From contig CM057228.1 in NCBI GenBank assembly GCA_029891385.1, forward strand, positions 63,618,523 to 63,682,522: 64,000 bases of DNA, read 5' to 3'. The notes below the pieces were generated by a model, which saw only the letters and a program-made list of their open reading frames with translations, had not been told where the DNA came from and did no database searches. Numbering within the stretch: position 1 is the first letter of the stretch; every line of letters starts with the position of its first letter. Below are positions 42,902-55,943 of the stretch, piece after piece. The DNA is from Erythroxylum novogranatense. Taxonomy: Eukaryota > Streptophyta > Magnoliopsida > Malpighiales > Erythroxylaceae. The position numbers and the translations under genes were made by a program.

Positions 42902-45576
42902 CAATTTTGATTAGAAGAGTGTTGAATCTTGCTTTGAAAGTGAAGTATAGGTGCTGTATGAATAGTAATTCGAGCTTGATAACCTGAACTTTTGATGAAT
43001 TTTTCTAGATTGATTGAGGTTGAATTTGTGAAATCGGTCTTCATGAAACTTGAAGAGGGTCTTGTTATCTTTCTATCTCCACTAAGTACGCAATTTTCCG
43101 ATATCTAGGTTGAAAGTTATGCCTTGTTAAATTTTGGATGTCAATGTGCTTAATGCTGGAAAAACCGTTTTAAGTGTAGGTTGTGGTGACTGAACTTTGA
43201 GGTCAAATTCTGGGTTGTTATGGCCCCAATTAGCTTACATGGTCTATAGAAAGTTGTATAGGATTGTTTTAGCTTTGAAATGAGATATCTTATGTGTGTT
43301 CTAGATGTCACAATTGAAAGTTATGGATTTCCAAAGTTTGCATCTGATGTTGGTAAGAACTTGGTTAACTACCCTTAACAGGGTAACATCATTTAAGGAA
43401 GAATTTAACTTGGTTAGAGAGGGAAATTGCATGCAAGTTCTTCACGGGAATTGTAGTATGTTCTCTTATCTTTTTAGTGATATAAAGTGGGAAATTTTTG
43501 GACATTTGGTTAAATGATATACTGTTTTCAGTGGGCATGTTAAGGCAGCAACTTTGCTGGCATTTTTGACACCCTTGGAGGTGAAATTGGATTTTTAGCT
43601 CTTCTTGAAACCTGTAGAATTTTCTGTGCTCTTTCCAACGAGACCTGATTTGTGCTTGTTGGATATTTTGTGTAAAAAGATATGGGTTATGAAAGGGGAG
43701 AAGGTTTTTAATAAAGGAAAATTGAAAATTGAAAAAAAAAATAAAAAATAAAATAAAAAATAAAAACAATAAGTGAATTTGACAGACGCTCGCCTCGCGA
43801 GGGCGACGTCTCGCCCTCGCGAGATCGCGAGCTGAGTGCGAGGACCGTTTGATTTTTTTAAATTATTATTTAATTATTTACTTATTTTTATTTATGATTA
43901 ATTTGGCCTAAGTCCTTCTTTTGTCAATTACTTTTCCGTCCGACGTCTGATTGACCTGATTCTTGAGGCATCGAATTCGTATAATATTTAATTTCATTTA
44001 TTTGTAAAATTAGAAATTTTTAGAGCTGAAATTGACGGGGACTGGTTAGGTCAAAGTTAGGGATCTGGGTAATGATTTTTCTGATTCGTGTTTTATTTAT
44101 AATTGGACCTATAGAGGTCCGAATTGAGTGTTTTTAGTGTCTATGGGTTTCTAATTTATAGAGGAAAATTTGGTGACGGGAAATTGTGCAATAGTGCCAG
44201 GAATGTCACGAACATGCATTGTACACATTTTTAATTGGTAAATGTGCATTATTTTTAATAATTGGTACATTATTTAATTGGTACATTTGGTAACGTGTGA
44301 ATAGTTTGGACTGTTTAGAGGTGCATTTGGAACGTCACCCCACAGACGTTGCCGAGACTTCTAGGCATTTGCTTCGGGAGCTATTTGTGAGTAACCTAGA
44401 TGGTTTCTCAATTATTAATTATTTATAATTTTGCACTTATAACACTGTGGAGAATAATAGTGGGCCTTACGTTTGTTTATGCCTAAATTTCAGACCAAAG
44501 GTGTCTAAGGTATTGGAAGATTATGACATAGAAGTGTTATCTATTTGTGAAACTGTGACTTACGTGTCTCTGATGTGATAAATTGTGATACGGGAATTGA
44601 TTGTGATACAGTTACTGCCTATTTGTAACATGTGGATAATTGTGATGCATTTACTGTTAAATTGGGATATATGGATTTCATACATGAATGCATGATCAGT
44701 TAATGAGAGTTGTGACCGGAGCAGCCACCAAGAGCTAAAAGCCCAACGTATTTAGGCCTCGAGCCTACAGTGATTCAGAGTCTCTGGCTCAACGATTAAT
44801 GCGCCCATATTGGGACAATTCAGAGCCTCAGGCTCACCGATTAATGCGCCCATATTGGGACAGTTTAGGCGCTCGGTCACAATACTGTAATAAATTGGAA
44901 AAGGGTCACATGTGCATTACATATGTATTGTATTGCACTTCTTTGATTGAATGGAAGGCAAATTGCCTTATGCAACTGTGACATGTTTGAGTATTACATG
45001 AAGCCATATGGTTATGTGGGTCTGATCGAATGAAATGAATAAATGGTCTATGCTTCAGTGAAATTATGCAATGTGATTAAATATGCAACAATGTGAAAAT
45101 ATGATATGTGAATTGATGTGTTACATGAATTGAGTGAACCATCGATGATGGTTCCTCACTGAGTTCGCAAAACTCACCCAAAATTTGCAATTATTTTTCA
45201 GGACTCAGAAGAATACCCCATTAGGCAACGGGCATATGACATCTGCTGGTTAATGAAATAGAGTAGTGGTCGGGATCAGTTCGCGTCTGCATTAGTGTAT
45301 TTTTATTTTCTGAATTTTTTTGTATTAATGATTAGGTCAATTTGTAAAGTTAATAGACTGAAATAAATTGTATTTAAAAAAGGGCCTCCGTGGCTAATGT
45401 AATTACGAATGATTGTTTATGTTCATTGTTTCCGCATTGCGCATGTTTGTGTTTCAAAAAAACAAAATTTGATATTGAGTTTTGACTGAGCGATGTAGCA
45501 CGCCACCCTCACAGGGCACGGACTCGGATATCACCGTCGATGTCGGGTTCGGGTCATGAGGGAGTGGGGTGTTACA
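42902..45576 (+). repeat. Element A 3' LTR, right part
   Basis: Resumes 17046-19688 of the 5' LTR, with modules (43035-43700), GC island (43783-43840), hairpin array (44709-44882), twin hairpins with CAG (45137-45201) and the terminal GTTACA. GAGCCTCAGGCTC in this copy is a perfect 5-bp hairpin, where the 5' LTR has one G-U pair. Confidence 0.92.
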
Positions 45577-46966
45577 TTGCCTCTTATGCAATGCTTGTTT
45601 AACGTTGTTAACTTGACGTACCTTGCACATTACTCTCATCCTAGGTCTATAATCAGTAGCTTACTTCCACCCTTATCTCCACAAAGTAGTTTCGTAACCT
45701 ATAAGTAAGCCACATGTTGAAAGATAATCATAATTACATAATTGAATAGATCAGTAACATCAACAGACTCCATTAATTCCCTTTTCAATAACAAAATATT
45801 AAAAATATAGGGAATAACAAAATTCCTTGAATATTTGGTTGATGCAAGCAGTTTGTCTTATAGAAAGTGGGAGTGACCACCAATACTTCATCAGTAGTTT
45901 CCTTATTTGGTTCCTCTGCCAATACATCCTCAACCACCTTTATCCACTCTTCTTTTTTTCCTGGGGCAAAGTTTTTTGGCTCTTGATCTTCTTCAATTCT
46001 CTCTTGCCACTGCTTTACTTCATCTTTATAGACAAAGGCTTCTTCTTCTTCTTCTTCTTTTGGAAGCTCTTTTTTGCTCGTAAGGATGACTGTGATTCCA
46101 TGTTCTTTAGGATTTATTTTAGTAGTATTGGGAAAACTCTCTTATAGTTCTTCATATAATATCTTTACCAACTGATTAACCTAACTCACCATATTATGTA
46201 TATATGCCTCTGCACTCCAATGCATCATATTTGATTCCTTAATAAGTTTGGTCATCCTATCTTATAGAGTAATGGTTACCTCCTCACCTTCTTGAAATGC
46301 ATTTTCCTTTATGAACTCGACCTTCATCTCTTCTTCACTCTAAGATGTTAGTAATCTTGGATAGTATGAGGTAATAAGTTTATTTTATAAATATCTTCGC
46401 TAATTCATGTCTACCAGCAACATTTTTGGTAAGGAATTATATTAGTTTATGTGTAATATCTTTGTATTGTTGCTTTACTATACATATTTAGTTGGAACAT
46501 AATTATTCCATTCATATGCGTAAGGTTTGCTCCACTCTAAATTATAAATATTCTCATATGATACACCTTGAGGTTAGTTATACATGCTTGGTTGCTCCCA
46601 TATGTAGGTTGGTGTTCGATATTCATGATTATAATATTTACTCCCATAAATGTCACAACAAGATATGGATATTGATTGAGCCTTCTAAAACATTTAAGGA
46701 ACCATGTCTTTCCAATATGGTGATATTATATATTGCAAAGAATCATCATAGCTCCCATAAGAGTATTGACCGCTCCAGCCATCCATTATGAGTTGTGGCT
46801 ATGACATCAAATCTCAATATGCTAACATAAATTATACTAAAGAAGTTTAAAAGATAATTAAATAAATAAACTAAGAATATAATAAGATACAATAAAAATA
46901 AAATAAATAGAAAAATAATAGTTAGATTAATAAAAATTTTTCCTAATATTACTTTCCCTAGCAATA
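45577..46966 (-). pseudogene. gag: Athila/Tat-like gag remnant, element F
   Basis: On the minus strand, 46150-45950 reads as the C-terminal Gag region of Athila-type elements: FPNTTKINPKEHGITVIL followed by Lys/Glu-rich sequence, resembling the usual NPKE...ITLRSGKEL block. The 46300-46150 part contains VNQLVKIL, resembling the NQVGQLAK block, and 46800-46600 is Tyr/Gly/Gln-rich. Many stops are present. The plus-strand ORF 45827-46147 is the antisense shadow of this gag. It ends at the decayed primer region beside the LTR at 46967. Confidence 0.55.
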
Positions 46967-47232
46967 ATGTCAAAAACTTTATTGATATTTTTTATGTTAT
47001 ATCAATATTGAATTAACTCCAAGTGCATGATGTAGTTGTGGCTAGCATAGGCAAGTATGGATCAATCTCATAAAAATATTAAGTATTAGTAATTACCTTT
47101 CTTATATTATGTAGCTTACGAATTGAATGATTAGTTTTTGATTAAAAATAAAACTTAAATAAATAAAATAAAATTGGAAACAATAATGAATGCAAAATAA
47201 AAAGGAAATTACATAGAATAGTTAATATCAAA
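46967..47232 (-). repeat. Element F right LTR, inner part
   Basis: Starts TGTCAAAAACTTT (plus), i.e. minus-sense LTR end ...TTTTTGACA, and runs to TCAAA (47228-47232), the target site of D. The phrase AACTCCAAGTGCATGATG and the downstream direct continuation at 55944 show the two parts belong together. Confidence 0.6.
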
Positions 47233-50200
47233 TGTTGTTTCGGAGCCCAACTTTCAGAGTCATCACACGTGAGCATATTACCCTGTAGAGTTATTTCAAA
47301 GAACACTCATTAGCCATCATCCCACAAGAGTGGTGTGCCCACACCAGAGAATCATCAAAATCACAATTTGACTCCTTCAAATCCATAGTAGCTTTAAGTC
47401 TCTAGTTTAATTTGAAGTAAGAAACATCTCAATCAGAGTTCTATAGATGGAGTTAAGCTTAAGAAACCAAAGTATGTTCATACACTAATCATGCTCTCTT
47501 AACTGACCCCTCACTATCTCACCATCAATATTAGTCAGATCAAAGCCAAAAGCTATCAAGTTTTACGAAGAGATATAAAATTGTGTTAGGAATCTATTGC
47601 TTCAATAATCCCTCCATTTGGAGGTCAGATGATGAAGTTATGGCCAAAAGAAACAAACATGTTTATATCCTTAATCATATTGTACCTATCTTGGTAACAT
47701 TAGCATAACTCTCTCTAGAAACCTTTGATTGAGGTGATTATTAGACGATTTAAAAGAAAAATTTTAGATATACAACTTTTATGAAGACAACAAAGCGAGA
47801 TTGTGCTAGTTAAAGGGCCAAAAATGCAAATTTTGGCAAGAATATAGTGTATGTCCGTTAAACGGAAATACAAGTCCGCCTAACGGACATACACAGGGCC
47901 ATTCTAGAGTCGAGAAGGCCTATTTAATAGACATAATTTCAGTTAAATGGACATGGGCGAGGCTGGGGGTCCTCACAGACTCGAGAAGGCTTATTTAATG
48001 GACCTAAAGTCCGTCCAGACATAGGGGATACCCAAGCCCCTCCAAAGCGTCTCCAATGCTTTCTACATCCATTCTAACATTACTTTCACTAACAATCTTC
48101 CCAAATTCACTTCTTCTAATGCAATAACACTCCTTAAACATTCAATTACCAATTTGGGTGCATTAAACTCCCAAAATTCAACTCAAATTACTCATTAGAT
48201 ACACAAACTCTCATCATTACCATAGTTATTCTGTACATACCTCCTATGCAGCATCACCATTTATAAAGCTCATATCTCTCAACTCTGATACCCAAAATTT
48301 ACATACTTTATACCATTGGAAAGATAAGAGGATAAGATACAACTTTTCAGAAGACAACTTTGTCTAGTTCTACCCAGATTAATACAATTTTTCTCCTGAA
48401 TTCAGAACACAATTCCTACCCCTATGAAAAGCTTGGAAATGTAATATAAAGACTTGGGGAAAATCATGAGCAAAACATGATGTATATATATTTCATTAAC
48501 ATCAAAAGATAAAAGTTTACAATGCTTTAGTAGGCATTTCAAGCCACAATACATCATAAACTAAAAATACAAAGTTTACTTAAACTAAAATCGCCCAAAA
48601 TGCGACTAAATCCTTGTTTTACATAATCTAGCTTCAAAAACAAAATATGCAAACCGAAGTGATGCCTTGATTCTCGACTCGATCACTCGATATCTTGCTC
48701 ACCGCCTGAAGAGGGGAAGGAATGGGGGGTGAGCTCGAAAGCTCGTGGGTAACAGTTTTATAATTGGTAATAGGCAAAAATCATTTAAAACCTTCATGAT
48801 CATAGCAAATTCTCATTGAATCATAAAACACAAAATTCTTAACTTATCAAGCCAATTCATAACTCACATAAGTCATACATCCATCAAAATTGCCATTTCA
48901 TCATAATCAATTAAACACATCATAATCAATTAAATACATTAGAATGGTTTAGGTGGTTCCGTAACAGAACGTACTATACATTTCCTATAAGGGTCCTGTG
49001 TAGCCGTAAATAGTACGTACTATTACAATCTCATAAAATGGTCTTGCGTAACTATGAACTTATGAGAGTCCGTGAAGTAGCTCCACGCCACTAACGGGAA
49101 AGCAGGAGAAGTCTTTTAGTCAAAGTGCACTTGATAGACAGAACAAACCACCTCAAACCCACATAACATGTTATTCATGACTTGAAAACTGATTGCCCAA
49201 ATGGCACATTCCAAAAACTTTTTTTTTCATGAGTATGAAATATTTCATATGTAATTCCATCATCATTTCACACTTCATCAACCAAAATCCTATACCAATC
49301 ATATAGCCATTTTCCAAATCATTCAAAAGCAACAATTACAACAATTATGAAGCAATTTGAAATCATTCTTATATCAGTTCATAATTCATTTCAAAATTCA
49401 CTTACAAAAACATGTGGCACATTCTCAAAGCATTTTAAAGAACAATACATGCACATTTTCAAGGTAGCTGGAAATCATTTAATTCCATTTATTTGAAAGA
49501 AAATTTAATGGCTTATTAACTCAATTATAAAAATGTCACCCACTTTAATTTCCTTGCTTAAAAACTTGCTCAAGGATGTCTCTCCTCTTGCTCCTCTTTT
49601 CTCTCTTGCCTCCCTTCAACATTGAAAAAATCGCCATTCAAAAATGAATGGGAAACACAAAGAAACTTATGTATGAAATTGATCCTAGAATACTTAAACC
49701 CATGCATTTCCTAAGCTTTTTGTACCAAAACCCTTCCAAAAATCCAAATGATTAAACATAAACTTACCTTGAATCTTCACCAAACAATGAGTTTCTTGAC
49801 TCTGATGGAAGCTCTAATCTTCTTCTTCCTTTTTCCCTTATTGAACACTCTCAAAATCTCCCTTAAAAACTAAGAAATATAAAACCTAGTTTACTCTTCT
49901 TTCTTTCCCCTCTTTTCTCATTACACGACACTCTCTCTCCTCTCTTTTCTTCAATTTTTGTTTTCTCCCTCTTCTTTGACTCTTTACTAACGTTTTTCTC
50001 TTCTCAAGCGCAAGCCAACAATTCCTTCTTCCCATTTTGCCCTTCCTTCAAAGCCTCAAGATTTTCCCACTTAAATGATCTTCCAAAAATGCTCCTCATG
50101 CAAATTTATCACCTTAAACTTCAATTCAATTTACCTATGTCATAAAATCCAAATCACATTAGTATGCTAATTAATTCCAACATAGATTAATCTAGCAAGA

Positions 50201-50257
50201 CCCCAAAATTAATCTAATCATGCTTATCCATCAAGAAAAAAATTTCAAGAGCCAACA
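47233..50257 (-). repeat. Element D left (3') LTR
   Basis: 3025 bp. Minus-sense GAGCT-TTCG-AGCTC hairpin (48744-48731) followed by CCCTCTTCAG|G (CAG 48708-48706); GGCTTGAAATGCC (48545-48533) and TGTAA (48521-48517). Modules are at about 48345-48290 and 47790-47640, and a GC-richer tract with repeated GTCCGNNTAACGGACAT-like motifs at 47860-48030. Compared with the right LTR it has lost several bases just inside the terminus. Confidence 0.9.
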
Positions 50258-50690
50258 CTTCTCCCCCTCTTAAAAGAATTTCATCCTTGAAATTCTTACC
50301 TGAGTCGTTAAAGTGGTGTGGGTACTTTTCCCTCATGGCTTCCAAGGGCTCCCATGTGGCCTTTTCGACAGAATGGTTTCTCCACAAGATTTTAACTAGT
50401 TGAACTATCTTATTCCTTAGTACCTCTTCCTTGGTGTCTAAAATCTCCACTGGAATCTCCTCATAACTCAAAACATTTCTCAACTGAACCTCAGTGGTTT
50501 GAATGATGTGAGACAAATCCGATCTATATCTCCTCAACATAGAAACATGAAAGACAGCATATATCTGTGACAATTCCAGTAGCAATGCCAACCTATAGGC
50601 TAGCGGTCCAATGCTCTTAATAATCTCATAAGGACCCATATATCTTAGACTCAACTTGTCTTTTTTCCAAATCTCACGACTCCTTTCCAA
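50258..50690 (-). pseudogene. pol: Integrase C-terminus and chromodomain, element D
   Basis: Open segment 50690-50214 on the minus strand, of which the last ~45 bp are LTR. LSLRYMGPYEIIKSIG keeps the GPY motif; IYAVFHVSMLRRYRSDLSH follows. LVKILWRNHSVEKATWEP is a chromodomain. Just before the LTR the DNA reads NFKDEILLRGG, the usual chromovirus end over the PPT. Chromodomains of this type steer integration to heterochromatin. Confidence 0.88.
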
Positions 50691-50773
50691 GGAGATGTTT
50701 TGAGAAAGACTTTCTCACCCACTTCGTATTCAATCTCCTTTCTGTGTGCATCAATATAGCTCTTTATTCTATC

Positions 50774-51480
50774 CTAAGCTGCCTTAAGTCGTTGCTTAAC
50801 TAAGTTGACCTTGTCTACTATTATCTGAAGTACCTCTGACCCTATCAGTATCCTTTCTCCTTCTTCATCCCAGCATATCGAAGTTTTACATCTCCTTCTA
50901 TACAGTGCTTTATAAGGAGCCATTTGAATGCTCGAATGGTACGAATTATTATAAGAAAATTCAACCAATGGCAAATGCTCGTTCCAAGCTCCTTTGAAAT
51001 CCATCACACATGCCCTGAGCATTCCTTCAAGGGTCTAAATGTTCCTCTCAGATTGACCATCTATCTGGGGATAAAAAATAGTGCAAAAATTCAACTTGGT
51101 TTCAGAGCCTCTTGTAAGTTTCCCTAGAATTTCGAAGTAAACCGAGGATCACTGTCAGAAACTATAGAGTCAGGAATTCCATGCTATCTCACTATCTCAT
51201 CAATATACTTCTTTGGTAGCACATGCAAATAATCATTTTGTTTAATTGCCAAAAAATAGGCTGACTTCGTCAACCGATCCACAATAACCCATATAGCATC
51301 ATGCCTCCTACTAGTCTTGGACAAACCCATCAAAAAGTCTATAATTACCCATTGCCACTTTCACTCAGGGATGGATAATGGCCTTAACTTGCCAGAAGGT
51401 GCTTGGTGTTCAACCTTGACTTGTTGACACACTAGACACTTGCTCATATATTCTGTTACATCTCTCTTCATGCCTTTCCA
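50774..51480 (-). pseudogene. pol: Integrase core remnant, element D
   Basis: 51022-50774 is open and holds MLRACVMDFKGAWNEHLPLV and EFSYNNSYHSS, the region just after the catalytic Glu. Upstream to ~51480 the core continues with stops and frameshifts: PRFTSK-like sequence near 51140 and a GQSE-like motif near 51050. HHCC finger traces lie around 51480-51420. Confidence 0.8.
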
Positions 51481-51832
51481 TCAGAAATGCTCCTTCAAAT
51501 CTTTGTACATCCTAGGTGCTACCTAGGTGTATGGAATAAGGCGCATTGCGTGCCTCATCCAATATTTTTTCCTTTACTTCCTTGACATTCGGGATACAAA
51601 TTCTATTTCTTACAACCATGAGTCCATCATCCCTCACTACCACTTCAGATTTCTTGCCATTCTTAGTTTCTTCTCGGAGATTACTCAATTCTGCATCCTG
51701 TACTTATAACTCCTTAACTTTCTCCTTGATTATCGGTCTCACTCTAAAATTAGCAAGAATACAATTTGGTTCCTCCTATTTCAAGCTTATCCTAAGCTTA
51801 GTCAATTCTTCCAATAACGGTAGATAAACTGT

Positions 51833-52260
51833 TTAAACATGAGCTATAGAGGATTTCCTGTTCAAGGCATCCGCTACCATATTCGCCTTTTCTAGATAGT
51901 ATTCAATCAACAGGTCATAATCCTTGGGCAATTCTAACCACCTTCTTTGTCTCAAATTCAGCTCTTTCTGACTCAATAAATACTTAAGACTTTTATGATC
52001 TATAAAATTCTTCATCTGAACTCCATATAGAAAATGACTCCAAGTCTTCAGGGCAAAAATTACTGCTGCCAATTCCAGATCTTGAGTCGGGTAATTCAAC
52101 TCATAAGGCTTTAGCTGTGGTGAAGTATAAGCTATTACCTTGTCTCCTTACATCAACACACAACTCAAACCCTTTCTGGAAGCATCACTGTATACTGTAT
52201 AACCCTCATCTCCTGTGGGTAAAGTCAGAATTGGAGAACTTGTCAATCTGTGTTTTTTTC
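51833..52260 (-). pseudogene. pol: RNase H remnant, element D
   Basis: 52099-51833 is open: [38 protein letters not shown] and [11 protein letters not shown] are RNase H C-terminal blocks (the ADAL block is typical). The part to ~52260 encodes the N-terminal half with SRKGLSCVLM-like sequence and a stop. At about 52260-52300 the sequence jumps to gag. Confidence 0.82.
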
Positions 52261-52299
52261 AAAAAAATCCCTCCATGTCAATACCAGCGGTATTTCTTG

Positions 52300-52761
52300 A
52301 TTGTGGGGCACTGACTCCCACTAATGGAGTGCATCCCCCTGTAGTAAATTGATTGCATAGTCTAACTTCTCTTCGTTAGAGCACTTCATCTAAATCAGGG
52401 CTCTCTCGATCCTCTTCAATCATGCTTCAGCCTCTCAGGGTCGATAGCCCTATTGAAATGTACAGTTCCATACTTGTGGTGCTTATCGTACTGCCTACTC
52501 CTCTCCACTGGAGCTTGCATTGAAACTTGAGACCCTTGACCTATGGCGTAAGTGAAAGCCTGCGTAAAAGGCTTGAAAAAATCGCGGATTCATAGTAGAC
52601 ATAGGAGGAGGAGGCGGTGACACTTCATGTTGCACACTAGGTGCTTTGGAATTAGGAGCAGAGTGTGTCCCTAAATCTTATGGGACATAGGATTCATCCG
52701 TGTGCCCTTGGTGAGAGCCAAATCGAGTCAGAGCTCCTCAAGTTCTTTTTCGAGGTGGCAT
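52300..52761 (-). pseudogene. gag: Gag N-terminal stub, element D
   Basis: Minus-strand ATG at 52761-52759 opens with MPPRKRT, a common chromovirus Gag start, followed by a TGA. Further in, sequence at about 52450-52340 encodes a WLKRIERAL-like block and a KLDYAINLLQ-like block, matching the start of Retrotrans_gag. The rest of gag, protease and RT is absent, so the break at ~52260-52300 is a large internal deletion. Confidence 0.6.
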
Positions 52762-52927
52762 TTCACTCCTTCAATTTAAAAACATTGACAACCTTTATTT
52801 CATGCAAAATAGTTTCAAATCGTGTAAAACAATTCAAAACAATGCAAGTTGTTCATTTAAAATAATGCATGTTCACTTCATGTCCTAAACTATCTATTTC
52901 ATGCCTAGGATACTCCTAAACCTAGTT

Positions 52928-52939
52928 GCTTTGATACCA
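52928..52939 (-). other. Primer binding site of element D
   Basis: GCTTTGATACCA on plus; minus TGGTATCAAAGC differs at one position from the initiator-Met site used by A and C. Confidence 0.8.
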
Positions 52940-52943
52940 TAAG

Positions 52944-55938
52944 TGTTGGACCCCGTTTCTGGAGCCCAACGTTTTAAGTCATCACACTTGAGCATATTAC
53001 CCTATAGAATTATTTCAAACCCTCATTAGCCATCATCCCACAAGAGTGGTGTGCCCACACCAGTCAATCACCAAAATCACAATTTGACTCCTTCAAATTA
53101 ATTGTAGCTCTAAGTCTCTAGTTTAATTTGAAGCAAGAACCATCTAAATTGAAGTTCTATAGATGGAGTTATGCTTAAGAAGCCAAAGTAAGTTCATACC
53201 CCAATCATGCTCTCTCAACTGACCCCTCACTATCTTGCCATAAATCTTTGTCAAATCAAAACCAAAAGCTACCAATTTTTATGAAGAATTAGAACAATTT
53301 GTTAGGAATCTATTGTTTTAAGAATCCCTCCATTTAGAGGTCAGATGATGAAGTTATGGCCAAAAGAATCATACTTATATTCTCAATCATATCGTACCTA
53401 TCCTAGGAAAATCTGCATCTATAAACCTCATATTAAGGTCATTCTTAGAAGGTCTAAAAGAGAACCTCTAGATATACAACTTTCATGAAGACCACAAAAC
53501 AAGATTTTGCCATTTAGAGGGCCAAAAAGCCATATTTCCACAAGTGTACAGTGTAAATGAACATACATGTCCGCCTGACGAACATACACGGGGTTGGGGG
53601 CCATTTTAGACCCGAGAAGGTCCGTTTGATGGACATAAATGGACATGGAAGAAGTTGGGGGTCCTCACGGACCTAAGAAGGTCTGTTTAATAGACCTAAA
53701 GTCCGTCTAATAGATATAGGGGATACCAAAGCCCCACCAAAACCTCTCCAATGCTTCCTACATCCATTCTAATATTACTTTCACTCATAATATTTCCAAA
53801 TTCACTTCTTCTAATGGAATAACACTCCTTAAACATTAAATTACCAATTTGAGTATATTAAACTCCTAAACCTCAACTCAAATGACTCATCACATACACA
53901 AACTCTCATCATTACCATAGTTATTATGTACATACCTCATATGCAACATCACCACTTATAAAACTCATATCTCTCAACTCTGATACCTAAAATTTACATA
54001 CTTTATACCGTTGGAAAGCTAAGAGAATAAGCTACAACGTTCTAGAAGACAATTTTGTCTATTTCTAACTAGATTAATACATTTTCCCCCCTAAATTTAG
54101 AACACGATTCCTACCCCTATGAAAAGCTTGGAAATGCAATATAAAGACTTGGGGGAAATCATAAGCAAAACATGATGTATATATATTTCATTAACATCAA
54201 AAGATAAGAGTTTTACAACACTTTATTAGGCATTTCAAGCCACAACATATCATAAACCAAAAATACAAAGTTTACTTAAATTAGAATCGCCCAAAATGCG
54301 ACTAAATCCTTGTTTTACATAATCTAGCTTCAAAAACAAAATATGTAAACTGGAGTGATGTCTTGACTCTCGACTCGATCACTCGATATCTTGCTCACCA
54401 CCTAAAAAGGGGAAGGAATGGGGGGTGAGCTCGAAAGCTCGTAGGTAATATTTTTATAATCGGTAATAGGCAAAAACCATTTAAAACCTTCATAATCATA
54501 ACAAATTCTCATTGAATCATAAAAACATAAAATTCTCAACTCATCAAGCCAATTCACAACTCACATAAGTCATACATCCATCAAACTTGCCATTACATCA
54601 TAATCAATTAAACACATCAGAATGGTTGGGGTGGTTCTGTAACAAAACATACTACACATTTTCCATAAGGGTCCTATGTAGCCGTGAACAGAACGTACTA
54701 TCACAATCTAATAAAATGGTTTTGCGTAGCCGTGAACTTATGGGAGTCCGTGAAACAGCTCCATGTCACTAGCGGGCAGGTGGAAGAAGCCTTTCAAAGT
54801 ACACTTGACAGACAGAACAGACTACCTCAAACCCACATAACATGTTATTCATTACTTGAAAATCGATTGCCCAAATGGCACATTTTGAAAACTTTTTTTT
54901 TCATGAGCATGAAATATTTCATATGCAATTCCATCAACATTTCACTCTTCATCAACCAAAATCCTGTACCAATCATATAGCCATTTCCCAAATCAATCAA
55001 AAGCAACAAATAAAACAATTATGAAGAAATTTGAAATCATTCTCATATCAGTTCATAATTCATTTACAAAATTCACTTACAAAAACATGTGGCACATTCT
55101 CAAAGCATTTTAAAGAACAATAAATTCACATTTTCAAGGTAGTTGGAAATCATTTAATTCCATTTATTTGAAAGAAACTTTAATGGCTTATTAACTTAAT
55201 TATAAAAATGTCACCCACCTTAATTTCCTTGCTTGAAAGCTTGCTCAAGGATGTCTCTCCTCTTGCTCCTCTTGCCTCTTACCTCCCTTCAACATTGACA
55301 AAATCCCCATTAAAAAATGAATTCCAATTGGAAAACCCAAAGAAACTTATGCATGAAATTGATCCTAGAATACTTAAACCCATGTATTTCCTAAGCTCTT
55401 TGTACCAAAACCCTTCCAAACATCCAAAAGATTAAACATAAACTTACCTTGAATCTTCACCAAACAATTAGTTTCTTGGCTCTAATAGAAGCTTTAATCT
55501 TCCTCTTCCTTTTTCCCTTCTTGAACAATCTCAAAATCTCCCTTAAAAACTAGGAAAGATGAAACCTAGTTTGCTATTCTTTCTTTCCCCTCTTTTCTCC
55601 TTACATGACACTCTCTCTCCTCTCTTTTCTTTAATTTTTGTTTTCTCTCTCTTCTTTCCCTCTTCGCTAACGTTTTTCTCTTCTCAAGCACAAGCCAACA
55701 ATTCCTTCTTCCCATTTTTCCCTTCCTTCAAAGCCTTAAGATTTTCCCACTTAAGTGATCTTCCAAAAATGTCCCTCACGCAAACTTACCACCTTAAACT
55801 TTAATTCAATTTACCTATGTCATAAAATCCTACTCACATTACTATGCTAATTAATTACAACCTAAATTAATCTAACAAGACCCCAAAATTAATCTAATCA
55901 TGCTTATCCGTCATGAAAAATAATTTCGGGGGCCAACA
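52944..55938 (-). repeat. Element D right (5') LTR
   Basis: 2995 bp. GAGCT-CGAA-AGCTC (plus) at 54427-54440; the acceptor-like position reads TAG rather than CAG in minus sense (near 54398). Modules at about 54050-53970 and 53500-53340. ORFs 55208-55435 and 55559-55804 are pyrimidine-rich LTR sequence, not genes. Confidence 0.9.
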
Positions 55939-55943
55939 TCAAA

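Larger units (their letters stand above)
15715..45576 (+). mobile_element. Gypsy element A with ~4-kb LTRs, hosting B and C
   Basis: Flanked by perfect TTGCC duplications (15710-15714 and 45577-45581). LTRs begin TGTAACATCCC and end GTGTTACA. The 5' LTR is 15715-19688, the PBS 19695-19706, a 3.6-kb interior ends in a PPT at 23283-23294, and the 3' LTR runs from 23296 to 45576, split by B. The terminal interior phrase TTTCGAGGACGAAATTT before the PPT is characteristic of chromodomain gypsy elements, and LTR layout resembles element C. The interior has no usable ORF, yet the LTRs remain closely similar, so A probably moved as a non-autonomous element. Confidence 0.9.
47233..55938 (-). mobile_element. 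Internally deleted chromodomain gypsy element D
   Basis: Perfect TCAAA duplications (47228-47232 and 55939-55943). LTRs are 47233-50257 and 52944-55938, about 3 kb each (minus sense TGTTGGC... to ...GGGTCCAACA). The PBS (minus) is TGGTATCAAAGC at 52939-52928, one change from the usual. A PPT abuts the left LTR (CTTCTCCCCCTCTT on plus). The interior is only 2686 bp: integrase with chromodomain, RNase H, then a gag N-terminal stub. Most of gag, protease and RT are missing, so it is a deletion derivative of a Tekay-like chromovirus. Confidence 0.92.

Noticed and set aside
45827..46147. 106-aa plus-strand ORF with hydrophobic stretches, possible membrane protein
   Set aside because: It is the antisense of a recognisable Athila-type gag C-terminus; the Phe runs come from GAA/AAG-rich gag codons read backwards.
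55208..55804. Pyrimidine-rich plus-strand ORFs (75 and 81 aa)
   Set aside because: They lie in element D's right LTR, antisense to the element. The homologous left-LTR region (49560-50130) does not keep the frames.
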